64,000 nt of DNA from Torymus aiolomorphi. Taxonomy: Eukaryota; Arthropoda; Insecta; Hymenoptera; Torymidae. Below, piece after piece: positions 24,148 through 34,567 of the stretch; the stretch's first letter is position 1, and each line of letters starts with the position of its first letter. Position numbers and translations under genes: made by a program. The stretch covers positions 67,028,522 through 67,092,521 of the forward strand of contig CM070877.1 of assembly GCA_036365515.1 (NCBI GenBank), given 5' to 3'. The notes under the pieces were generated by a model that saw only the letters and a list, made by a program, of their open reading frames with translations, searched no databases and had not been told where the DNA came from.

Positions 24148-24590
24148 CTATTCTAGGTCAGATAAGTGCCTCTTTACTGCGCGCTTGAACCAACTGAGAG
24201 ATGGTAAATTTCGAATCTCAGTGGATAGGGAGTTCCATAAATGCGCTCCTCGCACCTGAAATGATTTAAATCCGTACGATTTGCGCATCAGAGGGGGCTC
24301 AAGTTCTTTTATCACTCCTCTTACATTACCCCTGGGTACACATCTAGTAAAGAGACCTACTAGATAGTCCGGGACATTCATACGCACGATTTTGTACATC
24401 AGTACAGCCATGCAGTAGTGTCTCCTCGAATCAATACGTAGCCAACCCAACAAGGTTCTGTGGGGAGTGATGTGATCGTCCCTCCTAAGACCCACTACAT
24501 ACCTCACACCTGAATTCTGCAGGACCTGCAGTCGGATTCGCAGCTCCTGAGAAGCGTTCAACAGTACGACAGAACAATAGTCCAGGTGAG
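24148..24590 (-). pseudogene. 3' fragment of a second non-LTR reverse transcriptase
   Basis: The frame encodes LDYCSVVLLNASQELRIRLQ, then VLQNSGVRYVVGLRRDD, LLGWLRIDSRRHYCMAVLMY and HLWNSLSTEIRNLPSLSWFK, the same C-terminal RT tail as in the element at 19439-19864 but clearly diverged from it. The open frame continues upstream to 24849 through GC-rich sequence that does not look like RT, so the element is 5'-truncated at about 24590, as is common for such insertions. Confidence 0.8.
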
Positions 24591-26241
24591 AGAGGGGGGG
24601 GAGAGCACATGCGGGCGAGAGTAGAAGCGCGCATGGAGACATGGATGCGCGACGATGCCGCCCGTCATGCATGATGGCGGTGGATGAAAGAGACAAATGG
24701 CGCGAGAGAAGGGCGAAAATGGAGGGCGGGCACAAGCACACGGGAATAAGGCAGCGCGGGCCGACTGGGAGCGCACTCGGACAGGAAAGAGCGCGAGCAC
24801 GCGCGAAGTGTAGCGTTTGCCGGAGCGCCACGTGGTCTCCAGGGTTCACAAATGTCGAATCACGGTGCGTCCAACCGACCTTCCGTATCTTATTGCCGTG
24901 ACGTAAGAATTAATTTGATTTTTTCACGAGCTTGTTTTAAGTCTGCTTGTTGTAATTTTAATTATAATTTAATTTTAATTATAACTATTTTGTGAATGAA
25001 GGAATTTTCATTTCGACCAAAATTTATATCTTTTTGGATCAAAAACTAAATTTTTGAAATCTCAAAAATATAACATTTCGGAAAATCGAAATCATTTTAA
25101 AAATCAAAATTTCGCTAAAACCTTCGTTCACAACCTCCGTTTAATATTACACTAATGAAGCCTTTTTGATTTTTTAAATTCAGATATGCCGTTCCAGAGA
25201 TATCATGTTCGCCGCTATAGTTCCCCCGAATTTAAAAAGTTTGTCATGAAAAAATTCATATAGGTACCTTAGTATATGTTGTAATTGATACTGCATAGTG
25301 TAGCTTTATAAATTTATGCTACCATGGCATAAAGATAAAAATATCTTTTAATTCCGGAAATAAAGCAGTATATTAGTCCACTAGTAGTATTTATTAATTT
25401 GGGTTCATTCTGAACCATACAAAGGAGTTATAGAGAGAGAAAGAGAGAGAGAGAGCCGGCCGGGATTCTGTCCCGGGATCCTGCTGTGCCGCTGTACATG
25501 TCGCGCAAGAAACCGCTCCGTGAAGTGTCACCTCGACAACTACGCTACACCCGCGCCGAGACAATGTTCCCGGAGCAGCGAAAGCCACGAGAGAGCGAGT
25601 GGACGAGAAGCGAGAAAGAGAGCGTGAGAGGAAGAGAGCCATGCTGATGCAGTCATCGCCGCCTCGCACTTGGCGCCCATGTATTTACTGTAGATAAATC
25701 TTTTTTTTTGGAACTTTGGTTAAATAAAGTCTATTTTATTTGATCCGACATATAGTTAGTCGTGTTAATTACCCGCGAATCTCTGCCGTGATCCCCAGCA
25801 GAATGTCATAAGTTGCCTAGCCAACGTGGGGCCACGATGAAGGCCGTCGTAAGGTATAAGGCATCACGCAACGGGAAACTGCGAGGGAGGAAGCGTTTTG
25901 GTGGCCATGTTTTTTTCGACTACTACGTGCAAGCGTTGATAGCACTTTCGTTGCTTTCGTTGTGCTTTTTGGAGTTTTGCGGGGAGCAAGTGTGTGCGTG
26001 ACACACTTAACTCCCGAGGTTGCCACGGTTGCTTTGCTCACCAATTACTTTGTCTTCTAATTTCGTCGCTGAAATCATCTACACAAGCCGTCGGAGCCTG
26101 ATCTTTCATTTTTTAATTTTTTTATACATTCGTTAATTGATTCGCTCTATCCCAGGAATTAAACTTATCGCCGTATCTTTTCCACTTTACAAAATATTCT
26201 TTAGACGACCATTTGCCTCTAGTTTTCAAAATTTCATCAAT
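24591..26241. other. Stretch without recognised gene
   Basis: Bases 24591-24860 are GC-rich, followed by AT-rich sequence. A short GA run lies at 25432-25455. The stretch 25680-25800 contains AATAAA at 25722-25727 and might be the end of a solo LTR, but no partner was found. The 62-codon frame at 25813-26001 has no recognisable motif. Confidence 0.5.
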
Positions 26242-27170
26242 TTAAACAATGTCTGTTTTTAAATTTTTACGCACTCTGTACAATTCTTTGGCATAGAAGC
26301 AACTGTCATTTTCCTTATCTGCCAAATCTTCTAAATAATAAACTGCAGGCGGACATGTGGACGAGATTCGTGTAATTTTAAAAATCTCTAGTTTCCACCG
26401 ACTCTCATATCCTTTAGCAAAAACGTTCTTTGCACGACTAACACACACCAAGTTACCGACGCAGCATTTAAGGATTTTGAAAACACGATTGCCATATTGA
26501 CGTTGTAAATTTTCATGAGCTTTGGCTGTATTGTACAGTGTGAAGACCGCTGGCATCATTTTTGTGGTCGAATGTTTGGTATGATTGTACACCTCTACGA
26601 TCTTCTGCAAAACATCAACATAACTTCAAGTATTTTTATGAGTAAAATACCGCCATGTTCTTCCTTTTATAGTTTTTATCAATCTTTCCACAATGGCAGC
26701 TTTTACACCTGGGTGGCATACCACTTTAAACGCTATACCGTACTTTGAGACATCCCTCTGTAGAGCTCCGCCGATAAATTTTTTAGCTTTATCAGTTTGA
26801 AGACATATTGGTTTCCGTCCGTTACTTCTCGACAAAATATGCGTAAAAACATCAGCGACGTTTCTTGAAGTTTTGTCCTTGACAGGTTCAACCCATGCGT
26901 ATTTGCTGAGGACAACGATAACAGCTCAAACGTAGCTATAGCCATAGTTGTAAGATTTTATAGATTTCATATTCATCAAATCAACATCCCACACGTCGTC
27001 AAAATTATGCACATTATTATTACGTCTAGGAAAACGATGTCACACAATTCTATGCAAGTTATAAGCGTCTTGACTCTCAAGCCATTAAATAATACTTTGA
27101 CGCGTTGCTCGCAAAAGTTTACCAGCAGCACCCTATTCTCTGAAGGTTGATGTACTTCGTAATACAATTT
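26242..27170 (-). pseudogene. Polinton-type integrase, broken
   Basis: Integrase joins element DNA to the genome. The minus strand shows LYYEVHQPSENR at the start (about 27165), a region equivalent to WLxxQxAYxLHR at about 27060, VWDVDL with the first Asp (about 26985), YAWVEPVKDKTS, then LQTDKAKKFIGGA with the second Asp (about 26800) and KAAIVERLIKTIKGR with the Glu (about 26690). The frame 26610-26242 is the C-terminal part, with YNHTKHSTTKMMPA and a chromodomain-like end (FAKGYESRWKLEIFKITRIS). At least three changes of frame and two stops separate these pieces. The Polinton type is preferred over a retrovirus because of the spacing and the neighbours. Confidence 0.75.
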
Positions 27171-27326
27171 TTCAACGTTTTATTCATTGTTCGAGATTAT
27201 TTTGTCTATTTTCTTCTTATCCTTTTGTTACCGTTCTTTCTTCTTCTTCTTCTTATCCTTCTTTATTTGTCAAAGCTTTGATTTTTTATCTTTCTTGTCT
27301 CGTTTTCTCATAACATTCTTGATACG

Positions 27327-27660
27327 TGAACAAAATTTATCTTGCAGCTAATTATGCAGCAAGCTGTCATCATCGCGACTGTTCTTTCGTCAGACGGTGT
27401 TTCCTCGACGAGTATGCGAGAGAAGGCATATTGAGCTAAATTCAGTCCGCTGGACAACGGTCACTGTTCGAGTTGGCATAAGCTAGGTCATGCTGTCGGC
27501 AGGCCTCATCCAACGGATTGATTCCAACATCATCACGTTCGATACGCTCTGCTAGCTTAGTTCCAGGACCGCAAAATTGGTAATGCGGTACATGCATTTA
27601 AAACGGCAATAAATCAACGAGTGAATCTAGAACGCTGTTTTTCTTCTGTTCTACTTCTTG
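27327..27660 (-). pseudogene. Phospholipase A2-like domain (parvoviral VP1u/Polinton type), broken
   Basis: The minus strand reads CGPGTKLAERIE at about 27573-27540, the calcium-loop type motif, followed by INPLDEACRQHDLAYANS at about 27520-27470, which has the His-Asp pair of secreted-type phospholipases A2. A stop stands before the domain (TAA at about 27605) and another after PAD (TGA at about 27437). A further piece at 27395-27327 resembles the C-terminal part of the same protein family. Such domains occur in parvovirus VP1 and in ORFs of Polinton-like elements; here the second context fits. No function is expected from this copy. Confidence 0.65.
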
Positions 27661-27879
27661 AGAATTTATTAGCGCAACCCAAAGGTCTTGCTCATTCCGC
27701 GCCGTGACAGTATTTGAGAGTGTGGTGGTGAGACCTTTTTTTCAGCTGACGTCTTTCTTCTTTTTTGGTTTGCGCTGAATATCTTCCGTTACCGGCACTG
27801 TCGCCGTTACTCTGAATTGTCTAAGAATAAAGGCGAAGCGGGGTAGTAAAAACACTGTTTCCTGAATGCCCCACTGGTC

Positions 27880-28505
27880 GATGAGAGTCTGGTAACGTCG
27901 TTCCAAACACACTTGTTACCTACAAATTCTCAAGGCACAGTTGTTTGGCGAAGAGCGACAGCAAACTGAAGATGCCCAGGTGGAGCATTCGTTTTTCTGT
28001 CTCTCATTGCGTCATTCACCAAGTCAACAATGTTGGCTCCGGGCACAATCGTTCCATCTATCGTTACAGCCCCGTTGGCATCCCAAACTACTTTACCACC
28101 AGCTCGCAAGCGTCGCACGAGTTGTTTTGCTTTCGCTTTGTACTTTTCCGGGACGGTATAGATAATGTTTGCGTCAATACGCTCACCGGCTTTCTTTTTC
28201 TCCTTCTTCTCCTGCTCATTATCGTCCACCGAATTAGAATCACTGGCACTGTCATTCGTTTATTCTTTTCTATACTTATCTACTCCTTCGGTTCGTTTAA
28301 AGTGAAGATATCGTTGTAAAACTTGAAGATAGAGAGTGCACTTTTCATACTCGTCTGTGTATGTTGGCGAGTTTAATATTTCGTTCACTTTTGCATCGGG
28401 TCTACTCGTCACTGATTCCGGTGTTTGCACAGACTTTACCTTATCTTCTCCGAGCGTGGTCTGCAAACGTTCAACGCTCTCTTGCGATAGAAGAATCATC
28501 AATAC
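27880..28505 (-). pseudogene. Polinton-associated ORF of unknown function
   Basis: The frames 28553-28260 and 28229-27930 belong together with a stop between them (at about 28260, plus-strand TTA). Visible motifs are MILLSQESVERLQTTLGED, TLYLQVLQRYLHFKR, an acidic/lysine-rich hinge (NEQEKKEKKKAGE) and a conserved end (VVWDANGAVTIDG, GANIVDLVNDAMRDRK, PPGHLQFAVALRQTTVP). I know this type of ORF from Polinton-like repeats in animals, where its role is unclear. The end probably continues to about 27880 in another frame. Confidence 0.6.
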
Positions 28506-28509
28506 ATTA

Positions 28510-28667
28510 CCTATCAATACGTTTAAAGCGCACTCGCAAATACGACGAACCAATTTTGCATCAGCTTTCTATAAAGCTGCTTTTCGCTGTTCTTTGTTAA
28601 AATGGTACAATTCCGCCAACACGGTAACCTCTCTTCGACCAAAAGGATAACATCTTTTTGTCGCCAT
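28510..28667 (-). pseudogene. Small Polinton-associated ORF, fused by deletion to the next ORF
   Basis: It starts at the ATG at 28667 and has an in-frame TAG at 28569-28571. The motif KLVRRICECALNVLIGNV is characteristic of a ~130-residue protein of these elements, but here it runs straight into the start of the following ORF (MILLSQES). The second half of the protein is missing, which points to an internal deletion joining two genes. Confidence 0.6.
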
Positions 28668-28689
28668 TACAATGGCACGATCAGAAGTT

Positions 28690-28917
28690 TATTTTTGCTG
28701 TTTGCCATTTGTTTTTGCAGTACGTATGTTTACGATACTCATCCTCGGGGAAAATACACGTTCGAAATTGGCAATTATTCAATGTGGTTTGCTTCAGATC
28801 CAACAAGAGGTAGCCAAGAGCTTGCGATTATGCATTCCTGTAGGCTTCTTTTAAAAAGCGAGGATTTTTCGGATATACTTGTCTAGCAAGATGACGTATG
28901 TGGGCACGATAGCGTAA
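28690..28917 (-). pseudogene. Polinton-associated ORF fragment (YLLLDL motif)
   Basis: The minus strand reads RYRAHIRHLARQVYPKNPRF, then LKEAYRNA, a stop, SQALGYLLLDLKQTT and FRTCIFPEDEYRKHTY. The stop (TAA) replaces one residue in the middle. The fragment resembles the C-terminal end of an ORF found near the other Polinton-type genes; its function is unknown to me. Confidence 0.5.
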
Positions 28918-29653
28918 ATTCCTAAAGATTACGATGTACTGAGCGTTCAAAGATATGTCACTTTGGCCTTTGCCTTGATGGAAGATGTTTTGATGTTTTG
29001 ATGGAAGATATTGATAAAAGTCACACTCAAGTTATTGTGATGACTGCCTTTTGTAAAGAGACTTATTATGGATCTTCCATAGGGTGGAGCTGCCACTGCG
29101 GCAAAGCAGCTCTTTTGTCGGCGCAGCGGTGAGAAATGCTCTTAGCCATTGCGTCTCTCATTAATGTGCTGTGTTTTTAGTAAAATAGTTAGTAAAAATG
29201 CCTTTTACAAAGGACCCCGCACCATTAACCCATTAACTGGCAATGGATCATATATGTACAAAAAAGAAGTCGTGCTAAATCTGGCAATTGATCATATATG
29301 TACATATTTGAATAACTTTTGCAATTCTCAATGACTTTTGCAATTCTCATTTCTTCTTCAAAATAATGTAAAATTCCATCATTTTTTACGTTATTTCGTG
29401 ACTTATTATTCTATTAGACCCTCCTTGCTCTTCCCCTCCTCACCCCCCCTCCGCCCCCCAGCCCCTACCTAGCCCCCCTCCTCAATGTCTTTTAAACAAC
29501 AGCTTTACATGACTTTTCCTGTTAGAAAAATTTTTAGAAGCAATCCTTTTGGAATTGTTTTTTTGAAAGATATAAATGTGTAGTTAAAAGCAATTCTATC
29601 GTTCATAATAATTTTTATCAGTATAATATATATAACTTATATACTATTAAAAG
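28918..29653. other. Stretch without recognised gene
   Basis: The phrase ATCATATATGTACA occurs twice (about 29248 and 29291). Bases 29419-29485 are a C-rich low-complexity run. No gene is seen. Confidence 0.5.
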
Positions 29654-29743
29654 TTTTCCACGCCACCCGAGAGGTACTGTGAATAGGCGCATTGGATTTT
29701 GTTTAAAGTGGTATCCTTCGCCTGGAGCCCTACATAACCACTA
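29654..29743. repeat. Left copy of a ~90-bp inverted repeat flanking the Helitron-type helicase
   Basis: TTTTCCACGCCACC, AGAGGTACTGTGAATA and TTTAAAGTGGTATCC occur here in this order and reverse-complemented at 42693-42783. Identity is about 80-85 percent by eye. It marks the left edge of a unit containing the helicase fragments and all later insertions. Confidence 0.8.
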
Positions 29744-30170
29744 TTTCATTATCCTTTCTATCTGTTATTATTTTTGAACTTTTTACCTTAAAAAAAAATA
29801 TTATTACTATTAATATTTTTTTAACCGCTGTGTGGTAGAGTCATACAGTTATAAGATTATCTATTCATACAGAGAATCAACAGAAGATTATTTTTGATGA
29901 AAACAATGTATTAAGTGCATTAAATAAATGGAAAACTACATTAACAGCATGGTTTACGTTAAATAAAAATAATGATTTTCCAAAAAAAATAAAATATGTA
30001 AATATACCAAAATTAATTATATTTTTTCTAATGAAAAAAAAGTGGTTAAAACGTTCAAAACAGCGAATAAATAAGGCTATTGGTAGATTAAATGTAGTAT
30101 CACCGAAAGACACTGAAGGTTTTTTCCTTAAACTAATACTTAATCGAGTAAAAGGAGCAATATCATTTAA

Positions 30171-30375
30171 GGTGATGTGATACCCCACACTATTACTCAA
30201 TTCTGGGTTCCCGTTTTTCTCCTTCAATTTTAAACTTTTTGAAAAAAACTCTTTGATACGTTTTAAGTTTAATAAAGAACTATAACGTATCAAAGAGCTT
30301 TTTCCTTAAAATTAAAAATTGAATGAGAAAAATGGGAACCCAATTTTGAGTAATAGCGTGGGTATCGCACCACCC
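30171..30375. mobile_element. 205-bp hairpin MITE with TAA target duplication
   Basis: The ends are GGTGATGTGATACC and GGTATCGCACCACC, and the whole element folds into a hairpin (ACTCAATTCTGGGTTCCCG pairs with TGGGAACCCAATTTTGAGT). TAA stands on both sides (30168-30170 and 30376-30378), and leaving it out joins two pieces of the helicase in frame. A 3-bp TAA duplication fits PIF/Harbinger-type MITEs, with moderate confidence. Confidence 0.8.
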
Positions 30376-30922
30376 TAATGATCTAAGAACTTACCAAAAT
30401 AAAACATATAGTACTTATAGAGAAACTACTATTATCATGGGTTTAGTCGAACACGAAACACAAATTTATAATATTTTCGAAGAAGCATGTCAAATAATGC
30501 TTCCCTTCCAGTTACGAAAATTTTTTGCTACTATTCTTTTATGCGAAAACATGCAAGGTAATATTATTTGGGAAAAATATAAACAAATTTTTACAGAAGA
30601 TTTTAGTGTAGATAAAGAAAATAAAGCACTTGGACATATCAATGGAATATTGAATACTGAAGAAATGTCATGTAACGATTTTGGTTTACCTGAACCAAAT
30701 ATAAACGAAAGATGTGAAATAGATGAATTTAATTTAGAAATTATAAACTACAGTAAAGAAAAATTTAATAATATGTTCAATCAATTGAATGAAGACCAAA
30801 AATATATTTTTGAAACAATAATAAATAATACCAATAAAATGTATTTCTTAGATGGTCCAGGTGGTTCACGAAAAACTTTTTTATATAAAACATTGATTCA
30901 TTATTTCATTACAATAAAAAAA

Positions 30923-31148
30923 TAGTACATTTCGATACTAGTGCGAGGATTTGATTTTCCCCTCGTGTGACTATTTGCACCCGAGCGAAGCGAGGGTGAA
31001 AAGGTCACACGAGGAGAAAATCAACTTCTCACACAAGTGTTGAACCGTATTTTTTGACACGACGTGCGAGAAGTGAGATTTTTGCACGCATCGTTTAACG
31101 CAGCGTGCGAGAAATCGAACTTCTCGCACGGAGTTTCAAAATGTACTA
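30923..31148. mobile_element. Palindromic MITE with TAGTACATT ends
   Basis: The element starts TAGTACATTTCGATACTAG and ends AAAATGTACTA, and contains nested palindromes (GTGTGACTATTTGCACC with GGTGAAAAGGTCACAC around CGAGCGAAGCGAG). It interrupts the helicase gene between IKK and the AWTGI motif. A relative with the same ends lies at 47721-48036. Confidence 0.8.
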
Positions 31149-31173
31149 TTATCAATGGCATGGACAGGTATAG

Positions 31174-32585
31174 TGTTACGTGACGGATTTTTAATTCAAA
31201 TTGAATTGAAATCTATTAAAATATGTTCACGAAAGTTCCGCAATTCAATTTTTAAAAACATATATTAGTGGGGCATATTTCGACATCATATTGTTGAAAC
31301 ATGCTTCGTTCATTCAACTTGTGTAGGAATCCGTCGCGTAGCATACCTGCATCGCGCGTTGGGTAGTGGCGTGAGGTGCGAAAAGTGCAAGCGCTGTCAA
31401 AAGATCACTAGAGAAAGAGAGAGAGGGGAAACCGCCCGGGCGGTCGAAAGTGCGAGACGATGTGCTTTCGGTCGTCGCAGGAAGTTAGTACGTAGCGAGA
31501 ATTAGAAGTGATCGGTACTCCTCAAAACTATAGTCAAGATATCCACACATATACAGATATACCTTAATAACTTAAACGCACAGTTATAAATTTATAAGTT
31601 TTAACACAAATATTTAATTATTATTGCACCTTGTACTCGGACTTTACATCTTTCCACTTTCTCGAGGACCTCAATCACTGCACACAATCTTTATCTGCTG
31701 GACACCAAGGATAAGAGGGACACGTTGACAGCTAAACATAGAGACCCAATATATCTATTCTGTAAGCTTTGAACATTTATCGTATTTGATGTGTATGCGG
31801 GTAGTAGAGTTGTTTTCTTGCTATAAGAATATAATAATTCGATTCAAATATGAAAATCATATAATTAAGATAGATTTTGAAATAAGAAAATTTTTATGAT
31901 AGTTATAAAAATACATACACGTACATTTATTCACAATTATATAAAATTTACATTATACTTATTGTAAGGTTTATACTTACATATGTTACCAATTTTTGTC
32001 GTTGAGTAGAATTAATTTCAATAATTTCGAATAAACCTTAACTGATATAAATACCCTATGCAAAGGCGTAGTGGCCCTGGACAGAAAAGCACAATAATTA
32101 AATTATAGGTTGATAATAATAATAATAATAGATTTTATTACTTAAAATTTTAGAAGTATCAGAAGGTTAGATATATTTTTACTCGGTAACAATTGTAGGT
32201 TAAATGGAAAGACATTACTCATTGATACATACACGGTTAAGAAGTGTTGCTTGATTAAATCTACGTTGATTTCTCTCTCTTTCTCTGGTGCGACTTTAGT
32301 TTGTACGATCCGAAGATGATTCATAGGTCCTTGCTATAATTAATTTACATCAATTATTTATTCATATAATTTATAAAAGATCTATTATGTTACTTGAATT
32401 ATCATTAAGTTGCATTGTTAAGTTATTTATCTAAATTGGATCTTTATATACAAGGTAGCGATAATTCAAGATAAATCAGTGCATAATCTTAGATTATATT
32501 CTTTACTTGATTGTATGTTTGATAAAAATTATAATTCATCTTTGTAAATTAAAATAAGAAAGCGACAAAAGGGGGATAATCCAAG

Positions 32586-32679
<94 letters not shown>

Positions 32680-33025
32680 GCATACCAATAGTGATAAACC
32701 TTTGAAAAGTCCATTCATGTGAATACACACCTGTATATGCCTCTATAGAATAGTTAAAGGAGCACATATAATTATATAGCTATCGATTCGAATTGACATT
32801 AAACCGGAGTACATATGCATTCATATCTGACTTGGAATCCAGTCCCACGAACAATCACTCAGCCGTGGCAGACAAACATCCTACTGAAAATCTGAAGAGG
32901 AAGCCTGGTTGCGGAATCATATAGAAATACACGTCGTTGGTTTAGTCCATGTACAGCTTGGAAACACTGTAAAAGAGGAAACCATCACAAAGTATCTTAT
33001 GCTGTCGACAAGTAAAGTCAACATT

Positions 33026-33111
<86 letters not shown>

Positions 33112-33786
33112 CTTTTACCAGATTTATGGAGCCCTTTTATACACATGAGCATATTTATGGAGAAAAGACAGATGCATATGTGCCGTATTGATAAGGTCAC
33201 TCTACAACGCAACGCTCAACATAGTATAGAGTCGCGATTATTCCTACGACAATCTTAAGGGCATAAATCCAGTTGTGTATGAGCATGAGGTGTATAATTG
33301 TTTATAACTATTATCGTGGAATAAGGAACAACCTATCGGGGATTTGTTAATCGGATCTATTTATAGTAGAAAGGATTATTAAAATTGAAATAAGAAAATT
33401 ATATTTAAAGACGGGATAATATAATTAAATTAAATTAGTTAATGATCTATATATATATTTTTAATAACAAATAATCAAATATTTCTTAATAATATTCTAA
33501 CTAATAAACTAAATTATTGTGACTCTACTTATCGTTCGTATTTCAATAAGGTATCATTAAGCCTAGTTGTTATAAACCCTTATTCCCAATAATCCTTTCA
33601 ATATATACATATTTACTCAGTTAAGATAATTAGATTGAGGCGTCGCTATATCCGTATGGGAGGATATAGGGGACAATGGTAAAAAGAGAGTTCTCATTTT
33701 TAGCAGGAATGAAAAGAAAATATTCCCGAGGTCGGCGTCCAAAATTTTATCTTACCCGTGAGATCCTAACGGATTGTCACGTGACA
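31174..33786 (+). repeat. 5' LTR (about 2.6 kb)
   Basis: It runs from the target duplication to the terminal TGTCACGTGACA just before the primer-binding site. Only its last 554 bp (33233-33786) are present in the 3' LTR. It contains (TA)n runs at 32588-32679 and 33028-33109. An LTR of this length is unusual for the group; part of it might be a later insertion. Confidence 0.7.
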
Positions 33787-33791
33787 AAATT

Positions 33792-33807
33792 TGGTAGCAG
33801 AGCGTGG
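33792..33807 (+). promoter_or_regulatory. Primer-binding site for initiator tRNA-Met
   Basis: TGGTAGCAGAG directly after the LTR is complementary to the 3' end of eukaryotic initiator tRNA-Met (CUCUGCUACCA). The match covers at least 11 bases and then becomes imperfect. Confidence 0.75.
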
Positions 33808-33960
33808 TTCGCCGCCCTAACCTTATTACCTTTTCGCTTCGAAAATTCCTTTCTTTTCCTTTTATTCCTTATCTAAGGAAATTTTATTGTTGCCACGCGC
33901 ATACACATCAAATACAAATCTTAGTTGTCATAATTTTTACCATTAAGCCTATTAATATCC

Positions 33961-33962
<2 letters not shown>

Positions 33963-34030
<68 letters not shown>
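33963..34030. repeat. (TA)n microsatellite
   Basis: A TA run of about 68 bp in the leader between the primer-binding site and the first ORF of the gypsy-like element. Confidence 0.95.
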
Positions 34031-34036
<6 letters not shown>

Positions 34037-34142
34037 TTTATTATTATTATATCTTATATACATATACGTTATCGAGCCCCTGTCCCTCTGGATTATCCGT
34101 TCTGCGTATAGGAAAATTTAGCTCAAATATACTAGGTTACTC

Positions 34143-34497
34143 ATGGAAAATGACCTTATAGGTCCCGGAATTTAATGCTGTTTTTTCGGAAGCTAGGTTA
34201 ATTAATCGAGTGGCCGATCTCACTAGTAGGATAGAATACTTAACTGATGAACTAGACAATTTACGAGAAGATATTGGACTACTTCGTGCTCATAATTTTC
34301 TCAGTGTAAAGAAAATCAAAACCTTGGGAGAAACTATTGAACATATCAAGGAAGAAAAAGCAAAATCTGATCGGTTAGTGAGAGTTTTATTAGGTAAGTC
34401 TCACGTTGATATTCGCCTGTTAGATCGACGCGTTCAGAATGTTGAAGCTGACATAAGTCGATTAACAGCGAAATTTGATAATCTACGAATTGAGTAA
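34143..34497 (+). pseudogene. Small coiled-coil ORF upstream of gag
   Basis: The ATG at 34143 (MENDLIG) leads, after a one-base shift near 34165, into an open frame ending at 34497. Visible segments are TSRIEYLTDELDNLREDIGL, LGETIEHIKEEKAKSDRLV and RVQNVEADISRLTAKFDNL, with heptad spacing of Leu and Ile that suggests a coiled coil. Its place before gag in the element could mean an N-terminal extension of gag or a separate ORF. I do not recognise a family. Confidence 0.55.
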
Positions 34498-34567
34498 ACT
34501 ATTTGCCTGTCATAAAGGAAGTGAAATTTGAAGACTAGATCAAGATTGAGATAAGTTAATTGGCAAA

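Larger units (their letters stand above)
26242..28917 (-). mobile_element. Polinton/Maverick-type element remnant
   Basis: Minus-strand fragments in order: an ORF with a YLLLDL-type motif (28917-28690), an ORF with ICECALNVLIGNV (28667-28510), an ORF ending in NIVDLVNDAMRDRK (about 28505-27880), a phospholipase A2-like domain (27660-27327) and a retroviral-type integrase (27170-26242). Integrase next to such accessory ORFs is the pattern I know from Polinton/Maverick self-synthesising transposons of animals; no DNA polymerase B, packaging ATPase or capsid gene is visible here, so this is a partial copy. All parts carry stops or frameshifts. Confidence 0.7.

Noticed and set aside
24591..24849. 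Extension of the RT fragment into GC-rich sequence
   Set aside because: The residues do not resemble RT; the element is most likely truncated there.
25680..25800. Solo LTR
   Set aside because: AATAAA and TG/CA-like ends are suggestive, but no second copy or target duplication was seen.
29877..30293. 138-codon minus-strand open frame
   Set aside because: It is antisense to the helicase fragment and the hairpin MITE.
32529..33212. Tyr/Ile-rich open frames
   Set aside because: They are translations of (TA)n runs in the LTR.
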